Below are positions 36,651-45,509 of a stretch of DNA of 64,000 nucleotides, piece after piece; position 1 is the first letter of the stretch, and each line of letters starts with the position of its first letter. This DNA is from an uncultured Cellulomonadaceae bacterium (GTDB lineage: Bacteria; Actinomycetota; Actinomycetes; Actinomycetales; Cellulomonadaceae). The stretch is taken from the NCBI GenBank assembly GCA_947495165.1, contig CANLXM010000002.1, forward strand, positions 248,001 through 312,000, written 5' to 3'. The notes under the pieces were generated by a model, which did no database searches, had not been told where the DNA came from, and was given only the letters and a program-made list of their open reading frames with translations. Made by a program: the position numbers and the translations under genes.

Positions 36651-37634
36651 TCAGGCGTTGCCGTCGAACAGGCTGGTGACCGAGCCGTCGTCGAAGACCT
36701 CACGGATCGCCCGCGCCAGGAGCGGCGCGATCGACAGGGTCGTCAGCTGCGGGAACTGCTTGTCCGGGGTCATGGGGAGCGTGTCCGTGACGACGACCTC
36801 TCGCGCCCCGCACTCCGACAGGCGCTGCGCCGCCGGGTCGGACAGCACGCCGTGGGTCGCCGCGACGATCACGTCCTTCGCCCCCGCGTTGAGCACCACC
36901 TGGACGGCAGCGGCGATCGTGCCACCCGTGTCGATGAGGTCGTCGACCAGCACGCACGAGCGGCCCTCGACGTCACCGACGACGCGGTTGGCGGCGGACT
37001 GGTTGGGGCGGGTGATGTCGCGTGTCTTGTGCACGAACGCCAGGGGCGCCCCGCCCAGCTTGGTCGCCCACTGCTCAGCGACGCGGATGCGTCCGGCGTC
37101 CGGCGAGACGACCGTGACGTTGCCGAGCTCGACCCGGGTGCGGACGTAGTCGATCAGCAGGGGCATCGCCCACAGGTGGTCGACCGGCCCGTCGAAGAAG
37201 CCCTGGGTCTGGGACGTGTGCAGGTCGACGCTCATCAGGCGGTCGGCTCCGGCCGTCTTGAACAGGTCCGCCATGAGCCGCGCGGAGATCGGCTCGCGGC
37301 CCTTGTGCTTCTTGTCCTGGCGCGCGTAGCCGTAGAACGGCAGCACCACGGTGATCGTCTTGGCCGAGGCGCGCTTGAGCGCGTCGACCATGATCAGGTG
37401 CTCCATGATCCACTGGTTGATGGGCGCCGTGTGGCTCTGCAGGACGAAGACGTCGGCCCCGCGCACGCTCTCCGCGTACCGCACGTAGATCTCGCCGTTG
37501 GCGAAGTCGTACGCGGTGGTGTGCACCATCTCGATGCCGAGCTCGGCAGCGACGTCGCGGGCGAGCTCGGGGTGCGCGCGTCCGGAGACGAGCACGAGCC
37601 TCTTCTCGAGGTCGTGGGTGATGATCCCGGTCAT
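36651..37634 (-). CDS. prs: ribose-phosphate pyrophosphokinase (PRPP synthetase)
   Basis: A 327-residue class I PRPP synthetase making phosphoribosyl pyrophosphate for nucleotide, His and Trp synthesis. Motifs are [49 protein letters not shown] and the PRPP loop [14 protein letters not shown]. Its ATG overlaps the glmU stop by 4 bases, so both are translated together, linking nucleotide-sugar and PRPP supply. Confidence 0.97.
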   Translation of the reverse strand: MTGIITHDLEKRLVLVSGRAHPELARDVAAELGIEMVHTTAYDFANGEIYVRYAESVRGADVFVLQSHTAPINQWIMEHLIMVDALKRASAKTITVVLPFYGYARQDKKHKGREPISARLMADLFKTAGADRLMSVDLHTSQTQGFFDGPVDHLWAMPLLIDYVRTRVELGNVTVVSPDAGRIRVAEQWATKLGGAPLAFVHKTRDITRPNQSAANRVVGDVEGRSCVLVDDLIDTGGTIAAAVQVVLNAGAKDVIVAATHGVLSDPAAQRLSECGAREVVVTDTLPMTPDKQFPQLTTLSIAPLLARAIREVFDDGSVTSLFDGNA

Positions 37635-39238
37635 CGTGCGCTGTCTCCTTCGGTGGGCCCGCTGGGGGTCGCGGGCGTGGCGGGGGTGGGTCGGTCGACG
37701 TGGTGGGCGGCTGCCGCCTGGTCGCGCTCGGCGCGGGCCTGCGGGCTGAGGTGCGCGACGCTGGCTTCGCGGGCGAGGGCCGCGGCCTGCGCGGAGGAGC
37801 TGCCGGCGCGACGGCGCTCGACCCAGCCCTCGACGGTGTGCTGCGACCCGCCGCTGACGGCGAGGGCGCCGGCCGGGACGTCCTCGCGCACCACGGCGCC
37901 GGCGCCGGTGTAGGCGCCGTCCCCCACGGTGACGGGTGCGACGAACCGCGTGCCCGACCCGGACTTCACGTAGGCGCCGATCACGGTGCGGTGCTTGGCG
38001 ACGCCGTCGTAGTTGGCGAAGATCGCACCCGCGCCGATGTTGGTGTGCTCGCCGATCGTCGCGTCCCCCACGTACGTCAGGTGCGGTACCTTCGCGCCCT
38101 CACCGATCTGCGAGTTCTTCACCTCGACGAACGCGCCGATCTTGCCGTCGGCACCGAGGTCCGCGCCGGGGCGCAGGAACGCGAACGGGCCGACCTCCGC
38201 GCCGTCGCCCACGACGGCGCCCGAGCCGTGGGTGCGGGTGACCGTCGCGCCCTCGCCGACGACCACGTCACGCAGGGTGGTGTCGGGCCCGACCGTCGCG
38301 CCGGCGCCGACGCGGGTCGCGCCGTGGAGCTGCGTGCCCGGGAGGACCGTGACGTCCTGACCGAGCTCGACCTCGACGTCGATCCAGGTGGTCGCCGGGT
38401 CGACGATCGTGACGCCCGCACGCATGTGCGCCTCGAGGAGGCGGCGGTTGAGCTGGGCGCCGAGCGTCGCGAGCTGCACGCGGTCGTTCACGCCCTCGAC
38501 CAGCGCGGGGTCCGGCGCGACGACCGCGCGGACCTTGCCGCCGTCCGCGCGCGCGATCGCGAGCACGTCCGTCAGGTAGACCTCGCCCTGGGCGTTGTCC
38601 CTGCCCAGGCGACCGAGCGCGCCCCGCAGGACGGCGGCGTCGAACACGAAGATCGAGGAGTTGATCTCGCGGACCTCGCGCTGGGCCTCGGTGGCGTCCT
38701 TGTGCTCGACGATCGCGAGGACCTCACCCGCGTCGTCCCGCAGGATCCGGCCGTAGCCGGTCGCGTCGGGCACGATCGCCGTGAGCACCGTGACAGCGTT
38801 CTGGTCGGCGACGTGCGCCTCGACGAGCGCGGTGAGCGTGGCGCCGTCGATCAGCGGGATGTCGCCGGCGAGCACGACCACGGGCCCCTCGACGCCGTGC
38901 GGCAGCTCACCCGGCTCGTCGCGGACGGCGGCCGCCTGGGCCACGGCGTCGAGCGAGCTGAGCGCGCACTGGACCGCGCGCCCCGTGCCCGGCACGTCGT
39001 CCTGGTCGACGACGAGCGCGGAGGGCACCCGGGCGACGGCCTCGGCGGCGACCTGGTCCCGCTCGTGCCGGACGACGACGGCGATCCGGTCCGGAGCGGT
39101 CGCTCCGGCGGCGGCGAGGGCGTGGCCGAGGATGGTTCGCCCGGCGAGGGCGTGGAGGACCTTGGGGGTGGCGGATCGCATCCGGGTCCCCGCACCTGCG
39201 GCGAGGACGACGACGGCGGCGGGCTGGGCGGTGGTCAC
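37631..39238 (-). CDS. glmU: bifunctional GlmU (GlcN-1-P acetyltransferase / UDP-GlcNAc pyrophosphorylase)
   Basis: A 535-residue enzyme supplying UDP-GlcNAc for peptidoglycan. The uridylyltransferase domain opens [25 protein letters not shown]. The C-terminal left-handed beta-helix shows hexapeptide repeats ([40 protein letters not shown]) and ends in the acetyltransferase region [20 protein letters not shown]. An extra Ala/Pro-rich tail of about 60 residues follows, as in other actinobacteria. GTG 39238 follows CGGAG. The upstream neighbour is tRNA-Gln on the same strand. Confidence 0.96.
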   Translation of the reverse strand: MTTAQPAAVVVLAAGAGTRMRSATPKVLHALAGRTILGHALAAAGATAPDRIAVVVRHERDQVAAEAVARVPSALVVDQDDVPGTGRAVQCALSSLDAVAQAAAVRDEPGELPHGVEGPVVVLAGDIPLIDGATLTALVEAHVADQNAVTVLTAIVPDATGYGRILRDDAGEVLAIVEHKDATEAQREVREINSSIFVFDAAVLRGALGRLGRDNAQGEVYLTDVLAIARADGGKVRAVVAPDPALVEGVNDRVQLATLGAQLNRRLLEAHMRAGVTIVDPATTWIDVEVELGQDVTVLPGTQLHGATRVGAGATVGPDTTLRDVVVGEGATVTRTHGSGAVVGDGAEVGPFAFLRPGADLGADGKIGAFVEVKNSQIGEGAKVPHLTYVGDATIGEHTNIGAGAIFANYDGVAKHRTVIGAYVKSGSGTRFVAPVTVGDGAYTGAGAVVREDVPAGALAVSGGSQHTVEGWVERRRAGSSSAQAAALAREASVAHLSPQARAERDQAAAAHHVDRPTPATPATPSGPTEGDSAR

Positions 39239-39295
39239 ATGGACTCCGGTCGCGTGGGAGGCAGCGGGCAGTGCGAGGCAAACTCTACCGCCGGG

Positions 39296-39367
39296 CTCCG
39301 CCCACAGGATTCGAACCTGTACTGCACGGCTCCAAAGGCCGGCGTGCTGCCGTTACACCAGGGCGGA
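39296..39367 (-). tRNA. tRNA-Gln (UUG)
   Basis: A 72-nt cloverleaf on the minus strand: acceptor TCCGCCC/GGGCGGA, discriminator G73 as usual for Gln, D-arm GTGT/GCAC, anticodon loop CTTTGGA (anticodon UUG, codon CAA), T-arm ACAGG-TTCGAAT-CCTGT. CCA is not encoded. Confidence 0.95.
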
Positions 39368-39479
39368 CGGGCGGCAGGGACCGGTCGCTCGACGCCGGGG
39401 TGCCGGGCCGGTCTGCGCGCCGCGGGGACCAGTCTGCCAGGTTCGGTGGACGCACCGGCCACGTCCGGGCCGGTCAGGG

Positions 39480-39485
39480 CATGAT
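39480..39485 (+). promoter_or_regulatory. putative -10 element of the tetR gene (leaderless)
   Basis: CATGAT ends 6 bases before GTG 39492, with no Shine-Dalgarno present. It is used to choose that start over ATG 39528. Confidence 0.35.
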
Positions 39486-39491
39486 GGTCAG

Positions 39492-40127
39492 GTGTCTGGG
39501 GAGAGCAAGAGGGCCACGCGTGCGCGGATGAGCGCCAAGGACCGCCGCGAGCAGCTGCTCGCGGTGAGCCGTCAGCTGTTCGCCGAGAAGGGCTTCGACG
39601 GGACGAGCATCGAGGAGATCGCCGTCCGCGCGCAGGTCTCCAAGCCCGTCGTGTACGAGCACTTCGGCGGCAAGGAGGGCATCTACGCCGTCGTCGTCGA
39701 CCGCGAGGTGCAGGCGCTGACCACCGCGCTCACCGACGCCCTGACCGCCGGCGGGCACCCGCGCGCCCTGCTGGAGCGCACCGCGCTCGCCCTGCTCACC
39801 TACATCGAGAGCAACGAGGACGGCTTCCGGGTCCTCGTGCGCGACTCTCCCGTCGCCCAGGCCACCGGGACGTTCTCGAGCCTGATCGGCGACGTCGCGA
39901 TGCAGGTCGAGCACCTTCTCGGCGACCAGTTCCGCAAGCAGGGCCTCAACCCGAAGTTCTCGCCCATCTACGCCCAGATGCTCGTCGGCATGGTGGCGCT
40001 CACGGGCCAGCACTGGCTGGACTCCCGCCGGTTCAAGAAGGACGAGGTCGCCGCGCACCTGGTCAACCTCGCCTGGAACGGGCTGTCCGGCATGGAGCGG
40101 GCGCCCGCCCTCGCCCCGAAGGACTGA
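39492..40127 (+). CDS. TetR-family transcriptional regulator
   Basis: A 211-residue regulator. The N-terminal helix-turn-helix reads RREQLLAVSRQLFAEKGFDGTSIEEIAVRAQVSKPVVYEHFGGKEGIYAVVVDREV (about 15-70), a canonical TetR DNA-binding domain. The rest is helical and ligand-binding, with FRVLVRDSPVAQATGTFSSLIGDVA and a final QHWLDSRRFKKDEVAAHLVNLAWNGL. GTG 39492 is chosen on promoter spacing; ATG 39528 would remove 12 residues without harming the HTH. The neighbours are tRNA-Gln behind and a convergent DUF4914 gene ahead, so its target cannot be inferred from context. Confidence 0.92.
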   Translation: MSGESKRATRARMSAKDRREQLLAVSRQLFAEKGFDGTSIEEIAVRAQVSKPVVYEHFGGKEGIYAVVVDREVQALTTALTDALTAGGHPRALLERTALALLTYIESNEDGFRVLVRDSPVAQATGTFSSLIGDVAMQVEHLLGDQFRKQGLNPKFSPIYAQMLVGMVALTGQHWLDSRRFKKDEVAAHLVNLAWNGLSGMERAPALAPKD

Positions 40128-40171
40128 GACGGGCGCCCACGCCCCCGCGGCGCCTCGCACCGGCCGCGCCG

Positions 40172-42166
40172 TCACACCCGCAGCGGTGTGAGCTCCAGGT
40201 ACTCGTCGAGCCCGCCGTCGCGCAGGCACACCTCGATGATCGCCCGACCCAGCGGGTCCAGCTCCTCGGTGAGGAACTGCGCGAGCTCGCTCTTGAAGAA
40301 GTCCGTGAGGATCTTCGCGCCGGCGTCGTACGCCTCGAAGCCGACCTGGGACTGGAACTCGGGGCGCAAGAACGTGGGGCGCACGAGCTGCCCGTCGATC
40401 TTCACCTCCGTGAGCGCGTAGCCGAACAGGGGGCAGCGTGCCGGCGTCAGCTTGTCCATGCGGATCTTGCCGCCGCCACGCCTCGCGAGGTACTCGCGGG
40501 TGAGCCACTCGGCGGCGAACCCGACCTTGTAGGCACCGATGTGCTGGTTGGGCGTGAGCACGTACCGGGTCGCGGATGCGTCGACGAGCTGGCGCAGCAG
40601 CAGGTTGGCGGCCGCGACCTTGGTGCCGGTGGAGAACGGCCAGTAGGAGCCGACGCCCTCGGACACCATGCCGCCCGTGGCGAGCTTCTCGGTCTGCGCC
40701 TGGGACTCACCGATCGAGGGGTTCTTGTCGCCGCGCGGCGCGATCAGGCGCCAGAGCCACGCCAGCGCGGGCGGCACGACGTGCATCATCCCCATGATCC
40801 CGTAGGTCGGGTGCTCACGCGTGGACGCGGGCATCCGCACCCCGAACGTCCGCACGTCGACCGCTGTGGGCTCGGACACGACGTCGTCGATCATGCGGCG
40901 CGGGATCACCACGCGGGGGTTGGGGCAGGGCTTGCCGGACGAGTCGAGCGTGTGCTCCCACGGCAGGCAGGTCGCCCCGGCCACGCCCTGGATGTTGAAG
41001 AACACGAGCGGGACGCCGGGGTGGATGCACGCGCGCTCGAAGTGCATGTCCTCGCCGTACGCGGTGAGGTTGTCGACGCGCACGAACCAGCCGTCCTCGG
41101 CGTCGGCGACCACGAGCTTGCCCGGGACGGTCTGGATGGCCGAGTGGCACAGCGTCATGTCGTCGGTGACCGGGGCGAGCGCGCTGGACTCCCCGAGGTT
41201 GATCACGTAGGGCTCGCCCGAGACGACGTTGGTGCCGAGCAGGATGCGGCCGTCGTCCTGGCGGCGGATGTCCTGGCACATCTCCGACTTGCCGCCGCCC
41301 GAGGCGCCCTCGTGCATGATCACGGTCTCGTTCTCGTAGGGCGTGGTCACCCGGACCGAGGAGGCGTGCGCGGTGATCCAGCCCTCTTGCTCGCCGATGT
41401 CGAGCAGGGCCGAGAACACGCCCTTCTTGGCGCTCGGGCCTGGGTAGAGGTTGTACGCGAAGATCTCGTGCAGCGTCTCGGTGCGGTCGTGCACGACGAC
41501 CTGGCGGCCGGCGAACCGGGTGTGCCGGAACGGCGGCGCGACGTAGAGGATCGACCGGGGCGCGTACGGCTCGAGCTCGTCGAGCGCGACCCAGCCCTGC
41601 AGGTCGACGAGCGCGAGCGCGAAGAACGCGGTGTTCGCGGGGCAGATGGCGAGCGACGGATAGCCGTACTGCGGCCCGCCCGCGCGGAACGCGACGACGA
41701 CGAGCTCCTGGCCGGCGAGCCAGTCGAGCGTCTCGGTCTTCACCTCGTCGAACGGGTAGCCGTAGACGTCGGCGAAGCGCGGCTTGTCGGTGGGGCGGTC
41801 GTCCGCGATGCGCATGCAGTCCGGGTCGCGCCGGCGCATGTAGTCCTCGGGGTAGTTCACGGCGATGCCGTTCTTGCAGCGGACGACGTCCGCCTCCTTC
41901 ACGACGCCGTTGCCCGGCACCTGGTAGACGACGTCGAACGTGTCGCCCCCCTCCGGGCCCAGCGCCAGGCCGTACAGCTCCGCGCGCGTGGCCGGGACCG
42001 TGACCTTGGGCGCCGCCGCCAGAGCCGCCGCGACGGCGGGCGGGAGCGTCAACGCCGCGAGCGCCGGCGGGAGCCCGACGCCGGGCGCCACGGGCGGCGC
42101 GGCATCGACCACGGGGGCGGCCGGCGCCTCCGCGAGCGGCGGAGAGGTGGGAACAGCTGCGTTCAC
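40172..42166 (-). CDS. DUF4914-like protein related to phosphoenolpyruvate carboxykinase
   Basis: A 664-residue cytosolic protein from GTG 42166, with AAGGAG upstream. Residues 1-55 are a low-complexity Ala/Pro stretch. The body resembles the PEPCK fold, with an N-terminal region containing FDEVKTETLDWLAGQELVVVAFRAGGPQYGYPSLAICPAN. A P-loop-like EGASGGGKS (286-294) takes the place of PEPCK kinase-1 (GLSGTGKT). Metal-ligand-like acidic segments and a conserved PRRMIDDVVSEPTAVDVRTFGVRMP follow. I assign it to DUF4914 from memory of the family, so the exact family is uncertain. No substrate is established. It is divergent from the ABC exporter and convergent with tetR. Confidence 0.65.
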   Translation of the reverse strand: MNAAVPTSPPLAEAPAAPVVDAAPPVAPGVGLPPALAALTLPPAVAAALAAAPKVTVPATRAELYGLALGPEGGDTFDVVYQVPGNGVVKEADVVRCKNGIAVNYPEDYMRRRDPDCMRIADDRPTDKPRFADVYGYPFDEVKTETLDWLAGQELVVVAFRAGGPQYGYPSLAICPANTAFFALALVDLQGWVALDELEPYAPRSILYVAPPFRHTRFAGRQVVVHDRTETLHEIFAYNLYPGPSAKKGVFSALLDIGEQEGWITAHASSVRVTTPYENETVIMHEGASGGGKSEMCQDIRRQDDGRILLGTNVVSGEPYVINLGESSALAPVTDDMTLCHSAIQTVPGKLVVADAEDGWFVRVDNLTAYGEDMHFERACIHPGVPLVFFNIQGVAGATCLPWEHTLDSSGKPCPNPRVVIPRRMIDDVVSEPTAVDVRTFGVRMPASTREHPTYGIMGMMHVVPPALAWLWRLIAPRGDKNPSIGESQAQTEKLATGGMVSEGVGSYWPFSTGTKVAAANLLLRQLVDASATRYVLTPNQHIGAYKVGFAAEWLTREYLARRGGGKIRMDKLTPARCPLFGYALTEVKIDGQLVRPTFLRPEFQSQVGFEAYDAGAKILTDFFKSELAQFLTEELDPLGRAIIEVCLRDGGLDEYLELTPLRV

Positions 42167-42278
42167 GGTGGACTCCTTCGATTGCGCATGACGCGGGCTT
42201 TACCGCGACATTACGCAGGGTGAGGTGCACGTCACATAGGACCAAGGGCCACTCCTACCCGTGGCCCGAGTCCGCGGA

Positions 42279-42284
42279 TACCCT
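42279..42284 (+). promoter_or_regulatory. -10 element, leaderless start of the ABC exporter operon
   Basis: TACCCT ends 6 bases before ATG 42291 (GACGGC between). There is no Shine-Dalgarno. It supports ATG 42291 over the upstream in-frame GTG 42261. Confidence 0.55.
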
Positions 42285-42290
42285 GACGGC

Positions 42291-43220
42291 ATGGCTCTGG
42301 AGATCGACGGTCTGACGAAGTCCTACGGCTCCCTGCGCGCGCTCGACGGCGTCTCGTTCACCGTGCGCCCTGGCGAGATCTTCGGCTTCGTCGGCTCCAA
42401 CGGGGCGGGCAAGACGACGACCATGCGGATCGCCCTCGGCGTCCTCGAGGCCGACGCGGGACACGTGCGATGGCGCGGCACCGCGCTCGACCTGGCAGCG
42501 CGCCGCCACGTCGGCTACATGCCCGAGGAGCGCGGCCTGTACCCGTCCATGAAGGTCGGCGAGCAGCTCGTGTACCTCGCGCGGCTGCACGGCATGAGCG
42601 CCGCGGCCGCGACCGCGGCGATGGAGCGCTGGACCGAGCGGCTCGGCATCGCCGAGCGCCGCACGGACGAGGTGCAGAAGCTCTCGCTCGGCAACCAGCA
42701 GCGCGTGCAGCTGTGCGCGGCGCTCGTGCACGAGCCGCAGATCCTCGTGCTCGACGAGCCGTTCTCCGGCCTCGACCCGGTCGCCGTCGACGTGATGAGC
42801 ACGGTGCTGCGCGAGCGGGCCGACGCCGGGGTGCCGGTGATCTTCTCGTCCCACCAGCTCGAGCTCGTCGAGCGCCTGTGCGACCGCGTCGGGATCATCC
42901 GCGCCGGGCAGATGGTCGCGGTGGGGACGGTCGACGAGCTGCGCACGGGCGGCGCGCCGCGGTGGCGTGTGGATGCACCGGCCGCGCCTGTCGGGTGGGT
43001 CGAGACGGCGGTCCCGGGGGCGCGCATCGTGCGGCGGTTCCAGACGCCCGACTCGCTCGTCGTCGACGTCGAGCTCCCCGACGGCCGCGACGGCCAAGAG
43101 ATCTTGCAGGCGGCGATCGCCACGGGCCCGGTGCGCGAGTTCGGCCCCGTCCGCACCCCGCTGACGGAGCTGTTCCGGCACGTCGTCAGCGCCGAGACCA
43201 CCGAGGCGAGGTCCGCATGA
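42291..43220 (+). CDS. ABC-type exporter ATP-binding protein (NatA-like)
   Basis: A 309-residue ATPase with Walker A GSNGAGKTTT (about 39-48), Q-loop region YMPEERGLYPSM, signature LSLGNQQRVQL (a variant of LSGGQ), Walker B ILVLDEPFSGLDP and the switch His in IFSSHQ. The C-terminal 80 residues (after VDELRTGG) are the extra domain seen in drug/Na+ exporter ATPases. It overlaps the permease gene by ATGA. The LSLGNQQ signature is typical of NatA-type proteins. Confidence 0.93.
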   Translation: MALEIDGLTKSYGSLRALDGVSFTVRPGEIFGFVGSNGAGKTTTMRIALGVLEADAGHVRWRGTALDLAARRHVGYMPEERGLYPSMKVGEQLVYLARLHGMSAAAATAAMERWTERLGIAERRTDEVQKLSLGNQQRVQLCAALVHEPQILVLDEPFSGLDPVAVDVMSTVLRERADAGVPVIFSSHQLELVERLCDRVGIIRAGQMVAVGTVDELRTGGAPRWRVDAPAAPVGWVETAVPGARIVRRFQTPDSLVVDVELPDGRDGQEILQAAIATGPVREFGPVRTPLTELFRHVVSAETTEARSA

Positions 43221-44443
43221 CCACCCCGCAGGCCCCCTCGTACGAACCGCTCGGCGTCACCCGCGCGATCACGATGATCGCGGGCCGCGAGATCGTGACG
43301 CGCGCTCGCTCCAAGGCCTTCATCATCACGACGCTCATGCTGCTGCTCGGCATCCTCGGTGGTGGCTACATCGTCTCCGTGCTGACCGACCGCGAGCCCG
43401 AGCCCATCGCCGTCGTCGTCGACTCGCAGGACACCGCGACGGCCGTCGCGAACGCGGCCGAGCAGACCGGCACCCTCGTCGAGGTCACGACGTCCTCGGG
43501 CGACGTCGCGACCGACCTCGTCGACACCGACGTCGCGGCCCACGTCGCGATCGAGGACCAGGCCGTGGACGTCACGGTGTGGCAGGAGCTCGACGGCGGG
43601 CTCGCCTCGATGGTGGCCGTGCTCGCGCAGCAGGTCGCGCTCGACGCGGCCATCAGCGACCTCGGGGGCGACCCAGCCAAGGTCGACGCCGCCGTGCTCG
43701 GCGCCGCACCCGCGATCACCCCGCTCGACCCGGAAGGCGCGCAGGAGGTCGACGCGAGCCAGGGGATCCTCGGGCTGATCACGGGCATCCTGATCTTCAT
43801 CGGCCTGATGATGACCGGCCAGATGGTCGCCCAGGGTGTCGTGGAGGAGAAGAGCAGCCGCGTCGTCGAGCTGCTCCTCGCGACCGTCCGCCCCTGGCAC
43901 CTGATCACCGGCAAGGTCCTCGGGATCGGCGCGCTCGGGCTGCTGCAGATCGCGCTCGTCGGCGGGGCCGGGGCGCTGTCCGCAGCGATGTTCGGCCTGC
44001 TCGAGAACTCCCCCGTGCGCATGGGCTCCGCCGTGGGCTGGCTCATCGTGTGGTTCGTGCTCGGGTACGCCATGTACGCGTTCATCCTCGGGGCGCTCGC
44101 GTCGCTCGTCTCGCGCCAGGAGGACGTCGGGTCGGTGATCTCGCCGGTGATGGTCGTGCTCGTGATCCCGTACATGGTCGGGGTCTCGATCGCGCCGTAC
44201 GACCCGGACAGCTCGCTCGTCGTCGGGCTCTCCTATGTGCCGCTGTTCTCGCCGATCCTCATGCCGATCCGCTCGGCGATGGGCAGCGTCGAGATGTGGG
44301 AGCTGCTCGTGGCCGTGGGGGCGAGCGTCGTGCTGATCGTCCTGCTCGCCGCGCTGGCCGGTGCGATCTACTCGCGGGCGATCGTCCGCACGGGGTCCCG
44401 GATCCCGCTGCGCGAGGCGTTCAGCCAGCTCCGCTCGTCCTGA
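43217..44443 (+). CDS. ABC-2 type exporter permease (NatB-like)
   Basis: A 408-residue permease. TM1 is about residues 34-54 (FIITTLMLLLGILGGGYIVSVL). A large extracytoplasmic domain (about 60-185) follows, then five TM helices beginning at GILGLITGILIFIGLMMTGQM, with the conserved VVEEKSSRVVELLLATVRPWHLITGKVLGIG cytoplasmic coupling motif. With the preceding ATPase it forms a two-gene exporter. The MarR gene 63 bases downstream may regulate it or only itself. Confidence 0.92.
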   Translation: MTTPQAPSYEPLGVTRAITMIAGREIVTRARSKAFIITTLMLLLGILGGGYIVSVLTDREPEPIAVVVDSQDTATAVANAAEQTGTLVEVTTSSGDVATDLVDTDVAAHVAIEDQAVDVTVWQELDGGLASMVAVLAQQVALDAAISDLGGDPAKVDAAVLGAAPAITPLDPEGAQEVDASQGILGLITGILIFIGLMMTGQMVAQGVVEEKSSRVVELLLATVRPWHLITGKVLGIGALGLLQIALVGGAGALSAAMFGLLENSPVRMGSAVGWLIVWFVLGYAMYAFILGALASLVSRQEDVGSVISPVMVVLVIPYMVGVSIAPYDPDSSLVVGLSYVPLFSPILMPIRSAMGSVEMWELLVAVGASVVLIVLLAALAGAIYSRAIVRTGSRIPLREAFSQLRSS

Positions 44444-44472
44444 CCCGAGGGCACGTCGGCCGAAAGTCATGT

Positions 44473-44489
44473 CGTCAAGAGTCTTGACG
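44473..44489. promoter_or_regulatory. 17-bp perfect palindrome, likely MarR operator
   Basis: CGTCAAGAGTCTTGACG is an exact palindrome around a central G. It begins 22 bases and ends 6 bases before the -10 element of the marR gene, covering the -35/spacer region. This is the expected position for autorepression by the encoded MarR protein. Confidence 0.65.
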
Positions 44490-44494
44490 TCGAG

Positions 44495-44500
44495 TAATCT
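44495..44500 (+). promoter_or_regulatory. -10 element, leaderless start of marR
   Basis: TAATCT, close to the consensus TATAAT, ends 6 bases before GTG 44507 (CACGAC between). No Shine-Dalgarno is present. Confidence 0.6.
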
Positions 44501-44506
44501 CACGAC

Positions 44507-45064
44507 GTGACCGAGCCCACGCACGAACCCGCGCCGAGTCCGGCGGTCGCGCCCACGTCCGCACCGAGCGCAGCGCACGGCGACGAGGTCGACCGGATCG
44601 TCGCCGCGTGGCAGCGCGAACGACCCGACCTCGACGTCGAGCCGCTCGCGATCCTGTCGCGGGTGTCCCGCCTGGCCCGCCACCTCGACCTGGCCCGGCG
44701 CAGCGCGTTCGCCCGGCACCACCTGGAGCCGTGGGAGTTCGACGTGCTCTCGGCGCTGCGCCGCGCGGGCGCACCCTACGAGCTGTCCCCCGGCGCCCTC
44801 CTCACCCAGACCCTCGTCACGTCCGGGACGATGACCAACCGGATCGATCGGCTCGAGTCCCGCGGTCTCGTCGAGCGGCACCGCTCCCTCGACGATCGAC
44901 GCGGCGTCATCGTGCGCCTCACGGCCGCGGGCGTCGAGGGCGTGGACTCCGCGATGGCGGACCTGCTCGACGTCGAGGCCGCGCTCCTGTCGGACGTCGG
45001 CCCGGACGACCGCACCCGCCTGGCCGAGCTGCTCCGCCTCGTCGTCGGGCAGTTCGAGCACTAG
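44507..45064 (+). CDS. MarR-family transcriptional regulator
   Basis: A 185-residue regulator. After a Pro/Ala-rich N-terminus (1-25) come the dimerisation helix and the winged helix: LEPWEFDVLSALRRAGAPYELSPGALLTQTLVTSGTMTNRIDRLESRGLVERHRSLDDRRGVIVRLT. The last part (DDRRG..V.LT) is the beta-wing signature. It lacks the redox Cys pair of OhrR. A palindromic operator lies in its own promoter, and the ABC exporter lies immediately upstream on the same strand. Confidence 0.93.
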   Translation: MTEPTHEPAPSPAVAPTSAPSAAHGDEVDRIVAAWQRERPDLDVEPLAILSRVSRLARHLDLARRSAFARHHLEPWEFDVLSALRRAGAPYELSPGALLTQTLVTSGTMTNRIDRLESRGLVERHRSLDDRRGVIVRLTAAGVEGVDSAMADLLDVEAALLSDVGPDDRTRLAELLRLVVGQFEH

Positions 45065-45067
45065 CCT
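45062..45067 (+). promoter_or_regulatory. -10 element, leaderless start of the 45074 gene
   Basis: TAGCCT ends 6 bases before ATG 45074. It overlaps the marR stop codon (TAG), so the small gene can be transcribed independently. Confidence 0.45.
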
Positions 45068-45073
45068 CGGCGC

Positions 45074-45487
45074 ATGAAGCCCGAGGAGTACGCACGCCTG
45101 GGCCCGGTCGAGCGCGCCACCTGGGTGCTGCGGCTGGATCCTGCAACGCCCGACGACGAGCAGCTCGTCCTCGCCGACCACGACCCCTACGTGCGGGTGC
45201 ACGCGGCCGCCGCGCACCTGTCCGAGGCGGCGCTGCGCCGGCTGCACGACGAGGGCGACGACGAGATCAAGGAGATCGTCGGGACCAACCAGTGGGCCCC
45301 GCTCGACCTCATCGGCTCCGTCCCGGTCAGCAAGCAGATCGGCTCGTCCGTCGCCGCGTACGTCGAGCGCACGGGCCTCACCGAGGCCGAGCGCGACGTC
45401 GTCGGCGCCCTGGTGGACGCCGGCGCTCAGGACGCCCGGCCGCTCGCGCAGGCGATCGCCGAGGCGTCGTCGGGCGAGGCAGGCTGA
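45074..45487 (+). CDS. small HEAT-like helical protein, function unknown
   Basis: A 137-residue, mostly alpha-helical acidic protein. The repeated pattern DPYVRVHAAAAHLSEAALRRL, DEIKEIVGTNQWAPLDLI, IGSSVAAYVERTGL resembles short HEAT/leucine-rich variant repeats like those in other actinobacterial proteins. There is no signal or TM. It sits between marR and the ABC-F gene, 9 bases after marR and 22 before ABC-F. No known function. Confidence 0.65.
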   Translation: MKPEEYARLGPVERATWVLRLDPATPDDEQLVLADHDPYVRVHAAAAHLSEAALRRLHDEGDDEIKEIVGTNQWAPLDLIGSVPVSKQIGSSVAAYVERTGLTEAERDVVGALVDAGAQDARPLAQAIAEASSGEAG

Positions 45488-45497
45488 CGCGCGCCCG

Positions 45498-45503
45498 TAC
45501 CCT
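45498..45503 (+). promoter_or_regulatory. -10 element, leaderless start of the ABC-F gene
   Basis: TACCCT ends 6 bases before GTG 45510. The intervening GGAGCC could alternatively act as a weak Shine-Dalgarno. Confidence 0.45.
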
Positions 45504-45509
45504 GGAGCC

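Noticed and set aside
42200..42240. CRP-like site between the DUF4914 gene and the ABC exporter
   Set aside because: TGTGA and TCAC half-sites occur, but the spacer is 8 bases, not 6, and the second half-site is incomplete.
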